64,000 bases of DNA, taken from the NCBI GenBank assembly GCA_903923395.1, contig CAIXXM010000024.1, positions 1-64,000 of the forward strand, read 5' to 3'. Below the pieces are notes generated by a model that worked only from the letters and a program-made list of their open reading frames with translations, was not told the DNA's origin and did no database searches. Shown here in pieces: positions 1 to 12,566 of this stretch. Made by a program: the position numbers and the translations under genes. Origin of the DNA: an uncultured Acidobacteriia bacterium. Lineage in GTDB: Bacteria; Acidobacteriota; Terriglobia; Bryobacterales; Bryobacteraceae. Position 1 is the first letter of the stretch. Each line of letters opens with the position of its first letter.

Positions 1-35
1 TCAAATCCGAACCGTTCTTGGATACACTCTGTCAT
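1..35 (-). CDS. 5' fragment of an unidentified gene, cut by the window edge
   Basis: An ATG on the minus strand at 35 opens a frame (MTECIQERFGF...) that runs off the left edge. A purine-rich GGAG lies upstream but about 14 nt away, which is long for a ribosome site. The start resembles in style the N-termini of IS1380-type transposases, but eleven residues cannot establish that. The roughly 220 bp between it and the tRNA hold no other frame I trust. Confidence 0.25.
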   Translation of the reverse strand, partial: MTECIQERFGF

Positions 36-176
36 AGCAAAGGCCGTTCTCCTCTCTGACTCAACTCGTTCTAGACAAACCAGTTATGCCAGATCAGACG
101 GCCTTTTGCCTAATATTGGTGAGAATTCCGGGTTAGAGCCCCTGTGCGCTTTTGTGCAGCTTCCGTGAGAGGTCTC

Positions 177-206
177 TTGGCATCACGGGGGGTGTCGTTG
201 TAAACT
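177..206 (+). promoter_or_regulatory. Possible sigma70-type promoter for tRNA-Gln
   Basis: TTGGCA at 177-182 and TAAACT at 201-206 are separated by 18 nt and lie about 50 nt upstream of the tRNA. The -35 box fits consensus at five of six positions, the -10 box at four. It would give a leader of about 40 nt. This is a sequence match only. Confidence 0.35.
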
Positions 207-254
207 AAAAGTTCGCCCTGACGCAGCGGTCAACGCGCATCGCGGGCTGAATCT

Positions 255-325
255 TGGGAGATCGTCCAACGGTAGGACTGCAGAATCTGGATCTGCGTAT
301 CGGGGTTCGAATCCCTGTCTCCCAG
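255..325 (+). tRNA. tRNA-Gln (anticodon CTG)
   Basis: A full cloverleaf folds. The acceptor stem TGGGAGA (255-261) pairs with TCTCCCA (318-324), discriminator G325, and an encoded CCA follows at 326-328. The D-arm is GTCC/GGAC. The anticodon stem GCAGA/TCTGC encloses the loop ATCTGGA with anticodon CTG, reading CAG glutamine codons. The T-arm has the usual GGTTCGAATCC core. Confidence 0.95.
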
Positions 326-336
326 CCAAGATCATG

Positions 337-375
337 AACGGCGGAACTCACATCGGGTTCCGCCGTTTTGTTTTT
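337..375 (+). terminator. Rho-independent terminator after tRNA-Gln
   Basis: AACGGCGGAAC (337-347) and GTTCCGCCGTT (357-367) form a perfect 11-bp stem with a 9-nt loop, followed by a T-rich run to 375. It starts 9 nt after the tRNA CCA end and shields the convergent rmlA gene from read-through. Confidence 0.85.
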
Positions 376-379
376 CCGG

Positions 380-1252
380 CTACCGCTTCTGTCCGGCCAG
401 CCGCAGCAGATACTGGGCGTAATCGGCTTTCCCCAGAGTCTTCGCCCGCGCTGCCAGTTGTTCTTTGTTGATCAGGCCATTTTCAAATGCGATTTCTTCA
501 ATACACCCGATCTTCAAGCCAGTGCGGAGTTCAATCGTTTCAATGAAATTCCCGGCTTGCAGCAGTGACTCATAGGTCCCGGTATCGAGCCATGCAACGC
601 CGCGGCGGAGTTGTGAAACCTGCAAGTCTCCCAGTTCCAGGTAGACGTTGTTGATATCCGTAATTTCGAGTTCCCCGCGCGGGGAAGGCTTGATGGTCTT
701 GGCGATCTCCGTGATCCGGTGATCATAGAAATACAAACCAACCACGGCGTAATTTGATTTCGGGGCGGTGGGCTTTTCTTCAATCGAAAGGACCTTGCCG
801 GTGCTGTCGAACTCCACCACGCCGTAGCGTTCCGGATCACTCACCCAGTAGCCGAAGATGTTCGCGCCGGTTTGGATGGCGGCCGCTTTGCGGAGCATTT
901 CCACCATGCCCTGGCCGTAAAACAGGTTGTCCCCGAGAATGAGGCATGCCGGGCCGCCCGCGATGAATTCCTCGCCGATGATGAAGGCTTGCGCCAGACC
1001 ATCCGGCGTGGGCTGCACGGCATATTGCAGGTTCATGCCGATGGCGGAGCCGTCGCCCAGGAGCCGTTTGAAGTTGGGCAGGTCAGCCGGTGTGGAGATG
1101 ATCAGCACGTCCCGTATCCCGGCCAGCATCAGCGTGGAGAGCGGGTAATAGATCATCGGCTTGTCATAGACGGGCAGCATCTGTTTGCTGACCGCCAGTG
1201 TCAGCGGGTAGAGTCTGGTGCCGCTGCCTCCCGCAAGGATGATCCCCTTCAT
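380..1252 (-). CDS. rmlA: Glucose-1-phosphate thymidylyltransferase (RmlA)
   Basis: This 290-residue cytosolic enzyme joins dTTP and glucose-1-phosphate to give dTDP-glucose and pyrophosphate, the first step of dTDP-deoxysugar synthesis. The nucleotide-binding signature [11 protein letters not shown] stands at residues 8-18, followed by [16 protein letters not shown], the LGDNLFYG motif near residue 106 and EEKP near residue 158. Length matches the short RmlA class. It is the last gene of an operon with rmlC and rmlB; its start overlaps the rmlB stop by 4 nt, so translation is probably coupled. No rmlD follows. Assignment is firm from family knowledge. Confidence 0.95.
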   Translation of the reverse strand: MKGIILAGGSGTRLYPLTLAVSKQMLPVYDKPMIYYPLSTLMLAGIRDVLIISTPADLPNFKRLLGDGSAIGMNLQYAVQPTPDGLAQAFIIGEEFIAGGPACLILGDNLFYGQGMVEMLRKAAAIQTGANIFGYWVSDPERYGVVEFDSTGKVLSIEEKPTAPKSNYAVVGLYFYDHRITEIAKTIKPSPRGELEITDINNVYLELGDLQVSQLRRGVAWLDTGTYESLLQAGNFIETIELRTGLKIGCIEEIAFENGLINKEQLAARAKTLGKADYAQYLLRLAGQKR

Positions 1253-2277
1253 TCGGAAGCCGCCCCGCCAGCGCGTCCGGCGTAGTTCTTGCGGTAATAA
1301 TCCTGATATTCCCCGCTGCGGACGGCGTCCATCCAGGCCTGGTTCGTCTTGTACCAGTCGATGGTGTACTGCAGTCCGGCTTCAAAGTCCATCTGCGGTT
1401 CCCAGCCGGTTTCACGCGAAACTTTGTCGCTGGTGATGGCGTAGCGGCGGTCATGACCCGGACGGTCCTTCACCCACTCGATGAGTGATTCGTCCTGCCC
1501 GGTGGCTTTGATGATGCGCTTCACCACTTCCAGATTGGGCAGTGCGCAGGAGCCGCCAATGTTGTAGATCTGGCCTTCACGGCCTTTGGCCAAGACGCTT
1601 TGGATGGCCCGGCAGTGATCTTCCACATAAAGCCAGTCGCGCACCTGCTGCCCGTCGCCGTAGACAGGGAGGCGGCGTCCGGCAAGGGCGTTGGAAATCA
1701 TCAGCGGAATGAGCTTCTCAGGGAACTGATAGGGCCCATAGTTGTTGGAGGCTCTGGTGACCACCACGGGCATCTTGTACGTGGTGTAGTACGAGAGCGC
1801 CAGGAGATCGCTGCCGGCTTTTGAGGCGGAATAGGGGCTGGCCGTACGGAGGGGATAATCTTCGTCGGCGTCATGCGGCTCATCAATGCTGCCGTAAACT
1901 TCATCCGTGGAAACATGCACGAAGCGGGGCACTTTCAACTGGCGTGCGGCTTCCAGCAGTGTGAAGGTGCCGCGCAGGTTAGTCTCGAAGACCGGTGCGG
2001 GGGAAAGAATACTGCGGTCCACGTGTGATTCCGCAGCGAAGTGCACAATGGCATCGGGCTGCACTTCTGCGATCAGATTCGCCACGAACTCCGCGTCGCA
2101 GATATCGCCGTGGGCAAACCGGTAGAGCGGGGAACTGTCAATGGGCGCGAGGTTGGCGAGATTCCCCGCATAGGTCAGTTTGTCCAGATTTACTACGGAC
2201 GCCAGTCCGCTGGAGACGGTCATGCGCACGAACGCAGATCCGATGAAGCCGGCACCGCCGGTAACAATCAGTTTCAT
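1249..2277 (-). CDS. rmlB: dTDP-glucose 4,6-dehydratase (RmlB)
   Basis: A 342-residue extended short-chain dehydrogenase that converts dTDP-glucose to dTDP-4-keto-6-deoxyglucose using bound NAD. The Rossmann motif [12 protein letters not shown] is at residues 7-18. The catalytic TDE set is seen in [10 protein letters not shown] near residue 123, and the YxxxK pair in SPYSASKAG near residue 150. It overlaps both neighbours by 4 nt, so rmlC-rmlB-rmlA form a tightly coupled operon. The product can feed rhamnose or other 6-deoxy sugars in the adjoining EPS clusters. Confidence 0.95.
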   Translation of the reverse strand: MKLIVTGGAGFIGSAFVRMTVSSGLASVVNLDKLTYAGNLANLAPIDSSPLYRFAHGDICDAEFVANLIAEVQPDAIVHFAAESHVDRSILSPAPVFETNLRGTFTLLEAARQLKVPRFVHVSTDEVYGSIDEPHDADEDYPLRTASPYSASKAGSDLLALSYYTTYKMPVVVTRASNNYGPYQFPEKLIPLMISNALAGRRLPVYGDGQQVRDWLYVEDHCRAIQSVLAKGREGQIYNIGGSCALPNLEVVKRIIKATGQDESLIEWVKDRPGHDRRYAITSDKVSRETGWEPQMDFEAGLQYTIDWYKTNQAWMDAVRSGEYQDYYRKNYAGRAGGAASE

Positions 2278-2876
2278 TTGTGTTGGAGCTCCCAGTCGTA
2301 TGCAATTTGTTTGTCGTTGTAAGCGACGCGCCCTTCGTCTTTGGGGTTGTAGAAGCAGTTGGTGAGATAGACCAGCATGGCGGGGTCCTGGCCGATGATT
2401 TTGTAGCCGTGTCCCACGCCGGGCGGAATAAGAATCTGCCAGGGCCTCAGATTTCCCACATACATCGTATTTTTCTTACCGAAAGTTGGAGAGCCGACAC
2501 GGAAATCCACCAGTACGACCTGAAACAAGCCTGCCGCCGGTGTCCAGCAATCGGTCTGGAAGAGGTGAAAGTGGAAGGCTTTGATGGTGCCTGGATAACT
2601 CAGTGCGGCGGAAACCTGGGTCGTCTCAGGGGGGAAGTGCCCTGCCAGATCTCGCCCAATCCGCTGGATTTCGAGGAAATACCCGCGGTCATCCGGCCAC
2701 AGGTCAAGCCGCTTGATCTGAATGCCTTCAATGAGTTCCGAAGAGGCGGGGTTCGAAATTACGCTGCCAATTCCAGGAGTGCATTGCGCGGGCAGTGCAA
2801 GAACCAAGTCTCCATTTGCTGCAAACGGTTCTGTGTATTCCATGTCGATGTCCAGTCTAACGGAAATTTTTACCAT
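2274..2876 (-). CDS. dTDP-4-dehydrorhamnose 3,5-epimerase family protein (RmlC-like cupin)
   Basis: A cupin-fold protein of about 200 residues, likely acting on dTDP-4-keto-6-deoxyglucose. The RmlC features visible are DDRGYFLEI, VDFRVGSPTFG, IPPGVGHGYKI and YNPKDEGRVAYND. The usual RGLHYQ active-site strand is replaced by KAFHFHLFQTD, so it belongs to a divergent branch and its exact product is uncertain. I chose the ATG at 2876 because GAAAGAG precedes it; a frame opening at 2915 would overlap the divergent kinase start, and an ATG at 2843 lacks a ribosome site. First gene of the rml operon. Confidence 0.75.
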   Translation of the reverse strand: MVKISVRLDIDMEYTEPFAANGDLVLALPAQCTPGIGSVISNPASSELIEGIQIKRLDLWPDDRGYFLEIQRIGRDLAGHFPPETTQVSAALSYPGTIKAFHFHLFQTDCWTPAAGLFQVVLVDFRVGSPTFGKKNTMYVGNLRPWQILIPPGVGHGYKIIGQDPAMLVYLTNCFYNPKDEGRVAYNDKQIAYDWELQHK

Positions 2877-2913
2877 CTGCTCTTTCAAGCTGAGGCCGTA
2901 CCTACAATAAAGC

Positions 2914-7644
<4,731 letters not shown>

Positions 7645-7667
7645 GGGTTGGATTGAACGCGATGGTT

Positions 7668-7692
7668 CGTGCGCCATTCTGGCGCGCGTTTT
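7668..7692 (+). terminator. Probable terminator after the hybrid kinase
   Basis: GCGCCA (7671-7676), loop TTC and TGGCGC (7680-7685) form a stem that extends by three further pairs outward, and a short TTTT follows. It begins 23 nt after the kinase stop codon. Confidence 0.5.
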
Positions 7693-7709
7693 CGGGGGTA
7701 CAGAAGCAC

Positions 7710-7728
7710 GCACGTCAAAATGACGTGC
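7710..7728. repeat. Short perfect inverted repeat
   Basis: GCACGTCA (7710-7717), spacer AAA, TGACGTGC (7721-7728). There is no T-run, so it is not a clear terminator. It sits directly before the tandem repeat array and could be a protein-binding site or a hairpin marking the array edge. Confidence 0.4.
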
Positions 7729-7740
7729 GAACGAGGCCGG

Positions 7741-8073
7741 TTAACTAAAGCGTCCGCAAAAACCAGCGGGTGGCTTCGAACATGTAGCGGCACCGGACGG
7801 GTATTTCGTCCTGTGTTTCAACGGGTTGGTTCGAATGCGAATGAGGCCGGTTAACTAAAGCGTCTGCAGAAACCAGCGGGCGGCTTCGATCAGATAGCCG
7901 CACCGGATGGGTATTTCGTCCTGTGTTTCAACGGGTTGGCTCGAATGCGAATGAGGCCGGTTAACTAAAGCGTCCGCAAGAACCAGCGGGTGGCTTCGAA
8001 GAGATAGCGGCGGCACCGGATGGGTATTTCGTCCTGTGTTTCAACGGGTTGGTTCGAATGCGAACGAGGCCGG
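7741..8073. repeat. Three tandem ~110-bp units carrying copies of the neighbouring glycosyltransferase 3' end
   Basis: Units run 7741-7850, 7851-7960 and 7961-8073 (110, 110 and 113 bp), directly adjacent with no spacers and differing at several positions each. About 58 bp of each unit matches the last 18 or so codons plus stop of the glycosyltransferase at 8078-8860, ending in a conserved YxFEAxRWFLRTL in minus-strand translation. The other ~52 bp is shared among units but absent from the intact gene. The stop codon is TAG in the copies and TAA in the gene. This array fills the 430-bp gap between the kinase and the glycosyltransferase; I see no gene in it. Confidence 0.9.
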
Positions 8074-8077
8074 CTAA

Positions 8078-8860
8078 TTACAGCGTCCGCAGAAACCAGC
8101 GGGCGGCTTCGAACAGGTAGCCGCACCGGATGGCCTGAAAACCCAGCCTGCCGTAATACTTCTTGCGCAGTTCGGCATCGGCGTTGATGGTGTCCGCCAG
8201 ACCCTCGCAGACAATCTTGAAGTTGTCGAAATTGCGCTTGTAAAAGACCCTGGTCAATTGGTCCGGGCGGCCGTCCTGCATCCAAACGGCTGCATCCATC
8301 GGCAGGTAGGCGGTGGCAAAGTTGATGCAGACACGGTTGAAGAAGAGCGTGTCTTCGTACTTCTTGATCCGCGGCTCAAACTGAATCTTCTCGAACACTC
8401 CCCGCCGGAACAGCACGGAGGCCGGATGGATCACGTTATAGGCGAGAAGATTGATTCGCGCGTCATGCACGTGGTTGTCAGCAAGATAATGCCGCCGGTT
8501 GCCCTCCGCATCCTGCACGGCCACCTGCGAGAACACCAGATCGATACCGGGGTTGGCCTCCAGATAGGCGACTTGTTTCTCCAGCTTGTCAGGGAAGTAA
8601 AAATCGTCATCATCCAGCATGCAGAAGTATTCCCCTCCTGCCTCTGCAAAGCCACGGTTCCTGGCGGCGCTCAGCCCCACTGACTTGTCATTGCGGAGAA
8701 TCCTGACCCGCGGATCACTCCCGGTCCAAGTCACCGGCCTGTCAGAGCCATCATCCACGACGATCACTTCCAGGTCCGGATAGGTTTGTGAGAGGACACT
8801 CTCAATTGCCCTCGGCAGCAGTTGCTGCCGGTTCTTTGTCGTGATCACCACAGAGACCAT
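8078..8860 (-). CDS. Glycosyltransferase family 2
   Basis: A 260-residue GT-A enzyme that probably moves a sugar from a nucleotide donor to a growing glycan at the inner membrane. The N-terminus VSVVITTKNRQQLLPRAIES and VIVVDDGSD form the nucleotide-binding region; the metal-binding acidic run CMLDDDDFYFPDKL is near residue 77. The last ~18 codons are repeated three times downstream (7741-8073). It is the last gene of the EPS initiation operon, 7 nt after the hexapeptide protein. Donor and acceptor cannot be read from sequence. Confidence 0.85.
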   Translation of the reverse strand: MVSVVITTKNRQQLLPRAIESVLSQTYPDLEVIVVDDGSDRPVTWTGSDPRVRILRNDKSVGLSAARNRGFAEAGGEYFCMLDDDDFYFPDKLEKQVAYLEANPGIDLVFSQVAVQDAEGNRRHYLADNHVHDARINLLAYNVIHPASVLFRRGVFEKIQFEPRIKKYEDTLFFNRVCINFATAYLPMDAAVWMQDGRPDQLTRVFYKRNFDNFKIVCEGLADTINADAELRKKYYGRLGFQAIRCGYLFEAARWFLRTL

Positions 8861-8867
8861 AGCCGCG

Positions 8868-10268
8868 TTACTCTCCTTCAGAAATTCTGTGCGCCGCGCT
8901 GAACAAAGACACTGCGTAGCGACGCAGCAAACTTAAGTCATAGCCAAAACTGTGCACCGCGCTGTAAAAGGCTTCGGCGGAGTATGTTTCATCCTGTGTC
9001 GCGCCGGGACCTGCAGCCAGCAGGCTTTCCGTCACCAAACCGGCCTTCGCTGTCAGGCAGGCGACCTTCCAGTCTTCGGGCAGCGCCTTGAGTGTCTCCT
9101 GATCCCGCGGTTCCACGCCGGTCAAGCCGATCTTTCCTGCGATTGCGGCAGGAAGGCCCGGCAGAAAGCGGTGCCAGAAATGCGAGGTAGCGGGCTCATA
9201 CCTGGCAGCGGAGACTTCCACCCACTCCCGGTTGTCGCGTGCAGCGGGCAGAGCAACGAACTTATAGCGGACCGTCTTCCGGCCCGGCGCGAGCAACTTG
9301 GCCAGCGCGCCCGCCAGCCAAAGCGGAGACAGCAGCAGGAAGATCAGCAACGCCAGCAGCCGTTCCGCCGCACCCGGACCGCGCGGCTTGCCGCCGCCAT
9401 CCAGACTTCCCGCGAGAAATGCCTCCGAAATCAGATAGCTTGTCTCCAGCCTGGCGTTGACCAGCAGATTGCGGTCGACGATCACCTGTTGGAGTTCCAG
9501 ACCTGAGCCGATATAAGTGCCTGGGGTGACCATCGAGTTCTCCATGGTGGATTCGTCGTCGATCACGCAGTTCTCGGCAACCACTGCGTAGGGTCCAATG
9601 CGCGTACCTGCACCGATGCGGCAGTTCGGACCGATCCAAAATGGAGGTGTTAGCGTGGCCGTTGGATGGATGCGCACGTTTCTGCCGATCCAGGCTCCCT
9701 CCTGAGCTTTGTTGCCGCTGAGTTCCAGCGTTGCCGCCTTGCCGTCCAGCAGTTGGCGCTGCCCCGCAAGAATATTCGCGGCCGTCTCGGCGGATAGCCA
9801 GGGCAAAGCCAGGGTGTTTGGACAGGTGGCGAAGTCTTCTATTGCCGATGCGGGAAAAAGCCCCCAGTCTGTCCGCTGGATTTCTCCCGCTTCCTGCCGA
9901 ACCATGGCTACAGGAGCACCCGCGCCGGGCCAGGGAACCGCTGGCAGACACTCGCCCGCCGCAAGAAGTACATTCCCGTCCCGCCCCGCGCAAATCATTT
10001 TGAGGAGCCTCGGCAACTTGTCCTGTCCAGACAAGAGGTGGTACGCGAACTTCCGGCCCCACCGTGTTCCATCTCCGAAATAGGCTTCGATTTGTTCCGG
10101 CAGGTGATCAATGACGAAATGGATCTCTGTTGCCCCGCAGCCGATGAGATACTCGAGCGCATGCTGGGAGACGGGTCTGTCTCCAATACGGATCAGCGCC
10201 GCGGGCTGGTGTTCGTCCAGGCCGTGAAGCGCGGGTTTCGATGTTCCACATACGATGATTGCGAGCAC
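8868..10268 (-). CDS. Nucleotidyltransferase-like / hexapeptide beta-helix protein with a degenerate PGT-like C-terminus
   Basis: Three parts are visible in 466 residues. The N-terminus looks like a sugar-nucleotide pyrophosphorylase (RIGDRPVSQHALEYL) but lacks the catalytic GxGTR loop. The middle has left-handed beta-helix hexapeptides (IGPNCRIGAGTRIGPYAVV). Then comes a hydrophobic segment (ALLIFLLLSPLWLAGALAKL) and a tail resembling the end of a bacterial sugar transferase (AGKIGLTGVEP, KAGLVTESL) in which the Asp-Glu dyad is replaced by Pro-Gly. I chose GTG at 10268 because GGAGG lies 9 nt upstream and it just clears the preceding stop at 10271. Likely a membrane-bound scaffold or regulatory pseudoenzyme; activity is unproven. 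Confidence 0.65.
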   Translation of the reverse strand: MLAIIVCGTSKPALHGLDEHQPAALIRIGDRPVSQHALEYLIGCGATEIHFVIDHLPEQIEAYFGDGTRWGRKFAYHLLSGQDKLPRLLKMICAGRDGNVLLAAGECLPAVPWPGAGAPVAMVRQEAGEIQRTDWGLFPASAIEDFATCPNTLALPWLSAETAANILAGQRQLLDGKAATLELSGNKAQEGAWIGRNVRIHPTATLTPPFWIGPNCRIGAGTRIGPYAVVAENCVIDDESTMENSMVTPGTYIGSGLELQQVIVDRNLLVNARLETSYLISEAFLAGSLDGGGKPRGPGAAERLLALLIFLLLSPLWLAGALAKLLAPGRKTVRYKFVALPAARDNREWVEVSAARYEPATSHFWHRFLPGLPAAIAGKIGLTGVEPRDQETLKALPEDWKVACLTAKAGLVTESLLAAGPGATQDETYSAEAFYSAVHSFGYDLSLLRRYAVSLFSAAHRISEGE

Positions 10269-10270
10269 GG

Positions 10271-11665
10271 CTAGGCGCCTCCAATATTTTGCGATTCCTG
10301 CCGCCGGAGTGCCGCCCGGAACTGGAATACGCGGTAGAGAAAGATGACATTGCCGACAAAGTACCGACGCCACATGCGCCGCGGTTCCTGGATGAAGCGG
10401 TAGAGCCACTCCCCGCCCATTTCCCGCAGCCATGCTGGCGCGCGCGGGATGCGGCCGGAGTAGAAATCAAAGAGTCCACCCACGCCAATGGCTACTTTTA
10501 CGCCGGTTTCCCGCAGATGGTCGCGGATGAAGAGTTCCTGCTTTGGGGCACCGAAGGCGATGAGCAGTACATGCGCACCGGAGTCGTGAATGGCTTGGAG
10601 CACGCCCGCTGTTTCCTCCTTGGCGAAGTAGCCGTGTTGCGTGCCGCTGATCTTCACTCCCGGGTGATTCCGTCCGATCCATGCTGCCACATCCTCCGGC
10701 ACACCGGGCTTTCCGCCCAGCAGATAGATTCCCTCCGCCGTGCCGTCCAGCCGGGCGCAGAGCCGGGGGAACAGATCCGTGCCGTTGACGTTTTGCCGCA
10801 AATGGGTATTCAGGATCTTGCCAGCCAGCTTGATGCCGATGCCGTCTCCCAGCACCAGATCCGATTGCTGCAGCAGTTGTTTATAGGCGGCGTTGCGTGC
10901 CGCGATATTGACGCAGTCCGCATTGACGAAGCAGATCTGCACGGGATCTTGCCGCGCGGGGTCGGCAATGTATTCCACGGCCTCATCCATGCTGAGGTTG
11001 TGGATCGGGATGCCGGCCAGATGAATGATGTCGGGTGCTTCAGAAACACCCTCGCCATAGAAGGCCGCGGGAATGGCACGCAGCGCAATCCCCAAATCCC
11101 CGCGGAGACTCTGTGTGTCGATATATTCGGCGTCGACCTGCGCCTCTGTCGCATAAGCGATGTTGGCGCGGCGCCTGATCCACCAAAGACAGATCAAACC
11201 GGGGCGAACCTGATAGCGTTTCCAGGCCAGACGCTCGACGGGATTCGTTTCCGGTGTGGCGGCCCGCGGGCCGATCAGCGCAAGATCCCCGCGCAGCAGG
11301 TTCCACAGCACCGGCAGCTTGGCCAGCGCTGTATCGTCGAGCCCGGAGCGACAAGAGAAATGGTAGAGGTCAAAGGGCGCAGCCCAGCGTCCCAGGCGCA
11401 CGGACTTCGAGATCCCGCCGCCGCGCGACTTCGCGTAGAGCCAAAGTGCTGCCGCGGGCAGAGCCGCCAAGGTGAGCAGCACCAGAGCAATCACTACGTC
11501 CAGCACGCGCTTCAGACCACTGAGCAGAGTGATCCAGACCAGCCACCCTGTGCCGTTCACCAGGCGGCGCTGACTTCTCCGCCGGACTTCCCCCGGCGAA
11601 TACCGGTGCTCCAGTGACTTGATCAGGTCACCGCGTGTTCCGGGGTTTTGAGGATCCGTTGTCAA
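10271..11665 (-). CDS. Fusion of a sugar-transferase-like (PGT) domain and a WecG/TagA/CpsF glycosyltransferase
   Basis: 464 residues. The N-terminal ~215 follow the monotopic phosphoglycosyl transferase plan: membrane helix KRVLDVVIALVLLTLAALPA, then LWNLLRGDLALIGPRA and VRPGLICLW. The DELP segment holding the catalytic Asp-Glu dyad reads AKLP instead. The C-terminal half is a GT26 glycosyltransferase with intact motifs: NADCVNIA, LVLGDGIGIK, VNGTDL, AFGAPKQE, GVGGLFDFYSG and EWLYRFIQEP. GT26 enzymes add the second sugar to a lipid-linked monosaccharide. The PGT-like half may serve only as membrane anchor next to the intact PGT encoded 18 nt upstream. Confidence 0.85.
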   Translation of the reverse strand: MTTDPQNPGTRGDLIKSLEHRYSPGEVRRRSQRRLVNGTGWLVWITLLSGLKRVLDVVIALVLLTLAALPAAALWLYAKSRGGGISKSVRLGRWAAPFDLYHFSCRSGLDDTALAKLPVLWNLLRGDLALIGPRAATPETNPVERLAWKRYQVRPGLICLWWIRRRANIAYATEAQVDAEYIDTQSLRGDLGIALRAIPAAFYGEGVSEAPDIIHLAGIPIHNLSMDEAVEYIADPARQDPVQICFVNADCVNIAARNAAYKQLLQQSDLVLGDGIGIKLAGKILNTHLRQNVNGTDLFPRLCARLDGTAEGIYLLGGKPGVPEDVAAWIGRNHPGVKISGTQHGYFAKEETAGVLQAIHDSGAHVLLIAFGAPKQELFIRDHLRETGVKVAIGVGGLFDFYSGRIPRAPAWLREMGGEWLYRFIQEPRRMWRRYFVGNVIFLYRVFQFRAALRRQESQNIGGA

Positions 11666-11683
11666 TGGCGCGCCTTCGTCATC

Positions 11684-12412
11684 TCAATACGCACCGCGGC
11701 CGATCAAAACGGCGGGTACGGTTTTCGCAAGGAGGATCAAATCGACCCAGAAGCTCTGACTTTCGATGTACTGTACATCGAGAAGAACCTGGCGGTCAAA
11801 GGGGATATCGCCTCGCCCGCTGACCTGCCAGATACAGGTGAGGCCGGGCTTTACATCCAAGCGCCTGCGGTCACTCAGGCTGTACTTCGCCACTTCTTTC
11901 GGCAGCGCCGGGCGCGGTCCCACCAGAGACATCTCGCCCTTCAGCACACACCACAGCTGTGGCAGTTCATCAATGCTGAGCTTGCGGATGATACGGCCAA
12001 TCCAGGTAATCCGGGGGTCCTTCTTCATCTTGAAGGTCACCCCATTGGAGTGATCGTTGTAGGCCGCCAGCTTTTCCTTCAGCGCTTCGGCATTCGTCAC
12101 CATGGACCGGAACTTGGGAAATGGAAATTCCGTGCCCCATTGGCCCACCCGCGTCTGCCAGAAAAATACGGGTCCGCGGTCTGTGAGATAGATGGCCAGA
12201 GCAACCAGTGCGAATAAAGGGCTGCCGGCTAACAGAGCTATTAGCGACACAATGATATCCAGCAGGCGCTTCAGGAATCGGGAGGTCTCAATGGTGGCCC
12301 TCCACAGCCAGCGCTTGCGGAACAAGCGGATGCGCAGGTAAAGTGATTTGCTGCTGTCCGCCGAATAGCGGCGGTCGAGCTCCCGAATCAGATCAATCCG
12401 CTCCATGCTCAC
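11684..12412 (-). CDS. Undecaprenyl-phosphate sugar phosphotransferase (monotopic PGT)
   Basis: A 242-residue initiating enzyme that moves a sugar-1-phosphate from a nucleotide sugar to undecaprenyl phosphate. After a basic N-terminus and a hydrophobic re-entrant helix ([20 protein letters not shown], about residues 48-67) the family motifs are complete: [28 protein letters not shown] with the Asp-Glu dyad, [22 protein letters not shown], and a D-x-x-Y-I-E-S-Q-S tail. It is the small form without the extra N-terminal membrane domain of WbaP. First gene of the minus-strand initiation operon, divergent from the EPS operon; it is the only one of three consecutive PGT-like proteins with an intact active site. 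Confidence 0.92.
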   Translation of the reverse strand: MSMERIDLIRELDRRYSADSSKSLYLRIRLFRKRWLWRATIETSRFLKRLLDIIVSLIALLAGSPLFALVALAIYLTDRGPVFFWQTRVGQWGTEFPFPKFRSMVTNAEALKEKLAAYNDHSNGVTFKMKKDPRITWIGRIIRKLSIDELPQLWCVLKGEMSLVGPRPALPKEVAKYSLSDRRRLDVKPGLTCIWQVSGRGDIPFDRQVLLDVQYIESQSFWVDLILLAKTVPAVLIGRGAY

Positions 12413-12566
12413 TCTTCCACCTTAGGCAGTCCACTTGCGGGCGGCAAGCGAATGATTTAGATACTTTCGCTGCCTGCCAATGACTGCTAGGATTTTACCA
12501 GTAGAGGGATATCTTCCGAAGAGAATTACGGATGACCAGGTCGGATTTTTCCTGACGAAAGGCTTT

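Noticed and set aside
7741-8073. Repeat array considered as CRISPR
   Set aside because: Units are directly joined without variable spacers, are too long, and carry gene sequence; no cas genes nearby.
10259-11617. 452-codon plus-strand frame over the PGT-TagA fusion
   Set aside because: Antisense to a gene with full GT26 motifs; composition only reflects GC-rich codon use.
12480-12566. Longer N-terminus for the STAS protein from ATG 12480
   Set aside because: No ribosome site, and the extra 29 residues do not belong to the STAS fold; GAAAGG precedes 12567.
12413-12566. Divergent promoters between the PGT operon and the EPS operon
   Set aside because: The region must hold them, but only weak boxes (TTGCGG with TAGATA) were seen, too poor to annotate.
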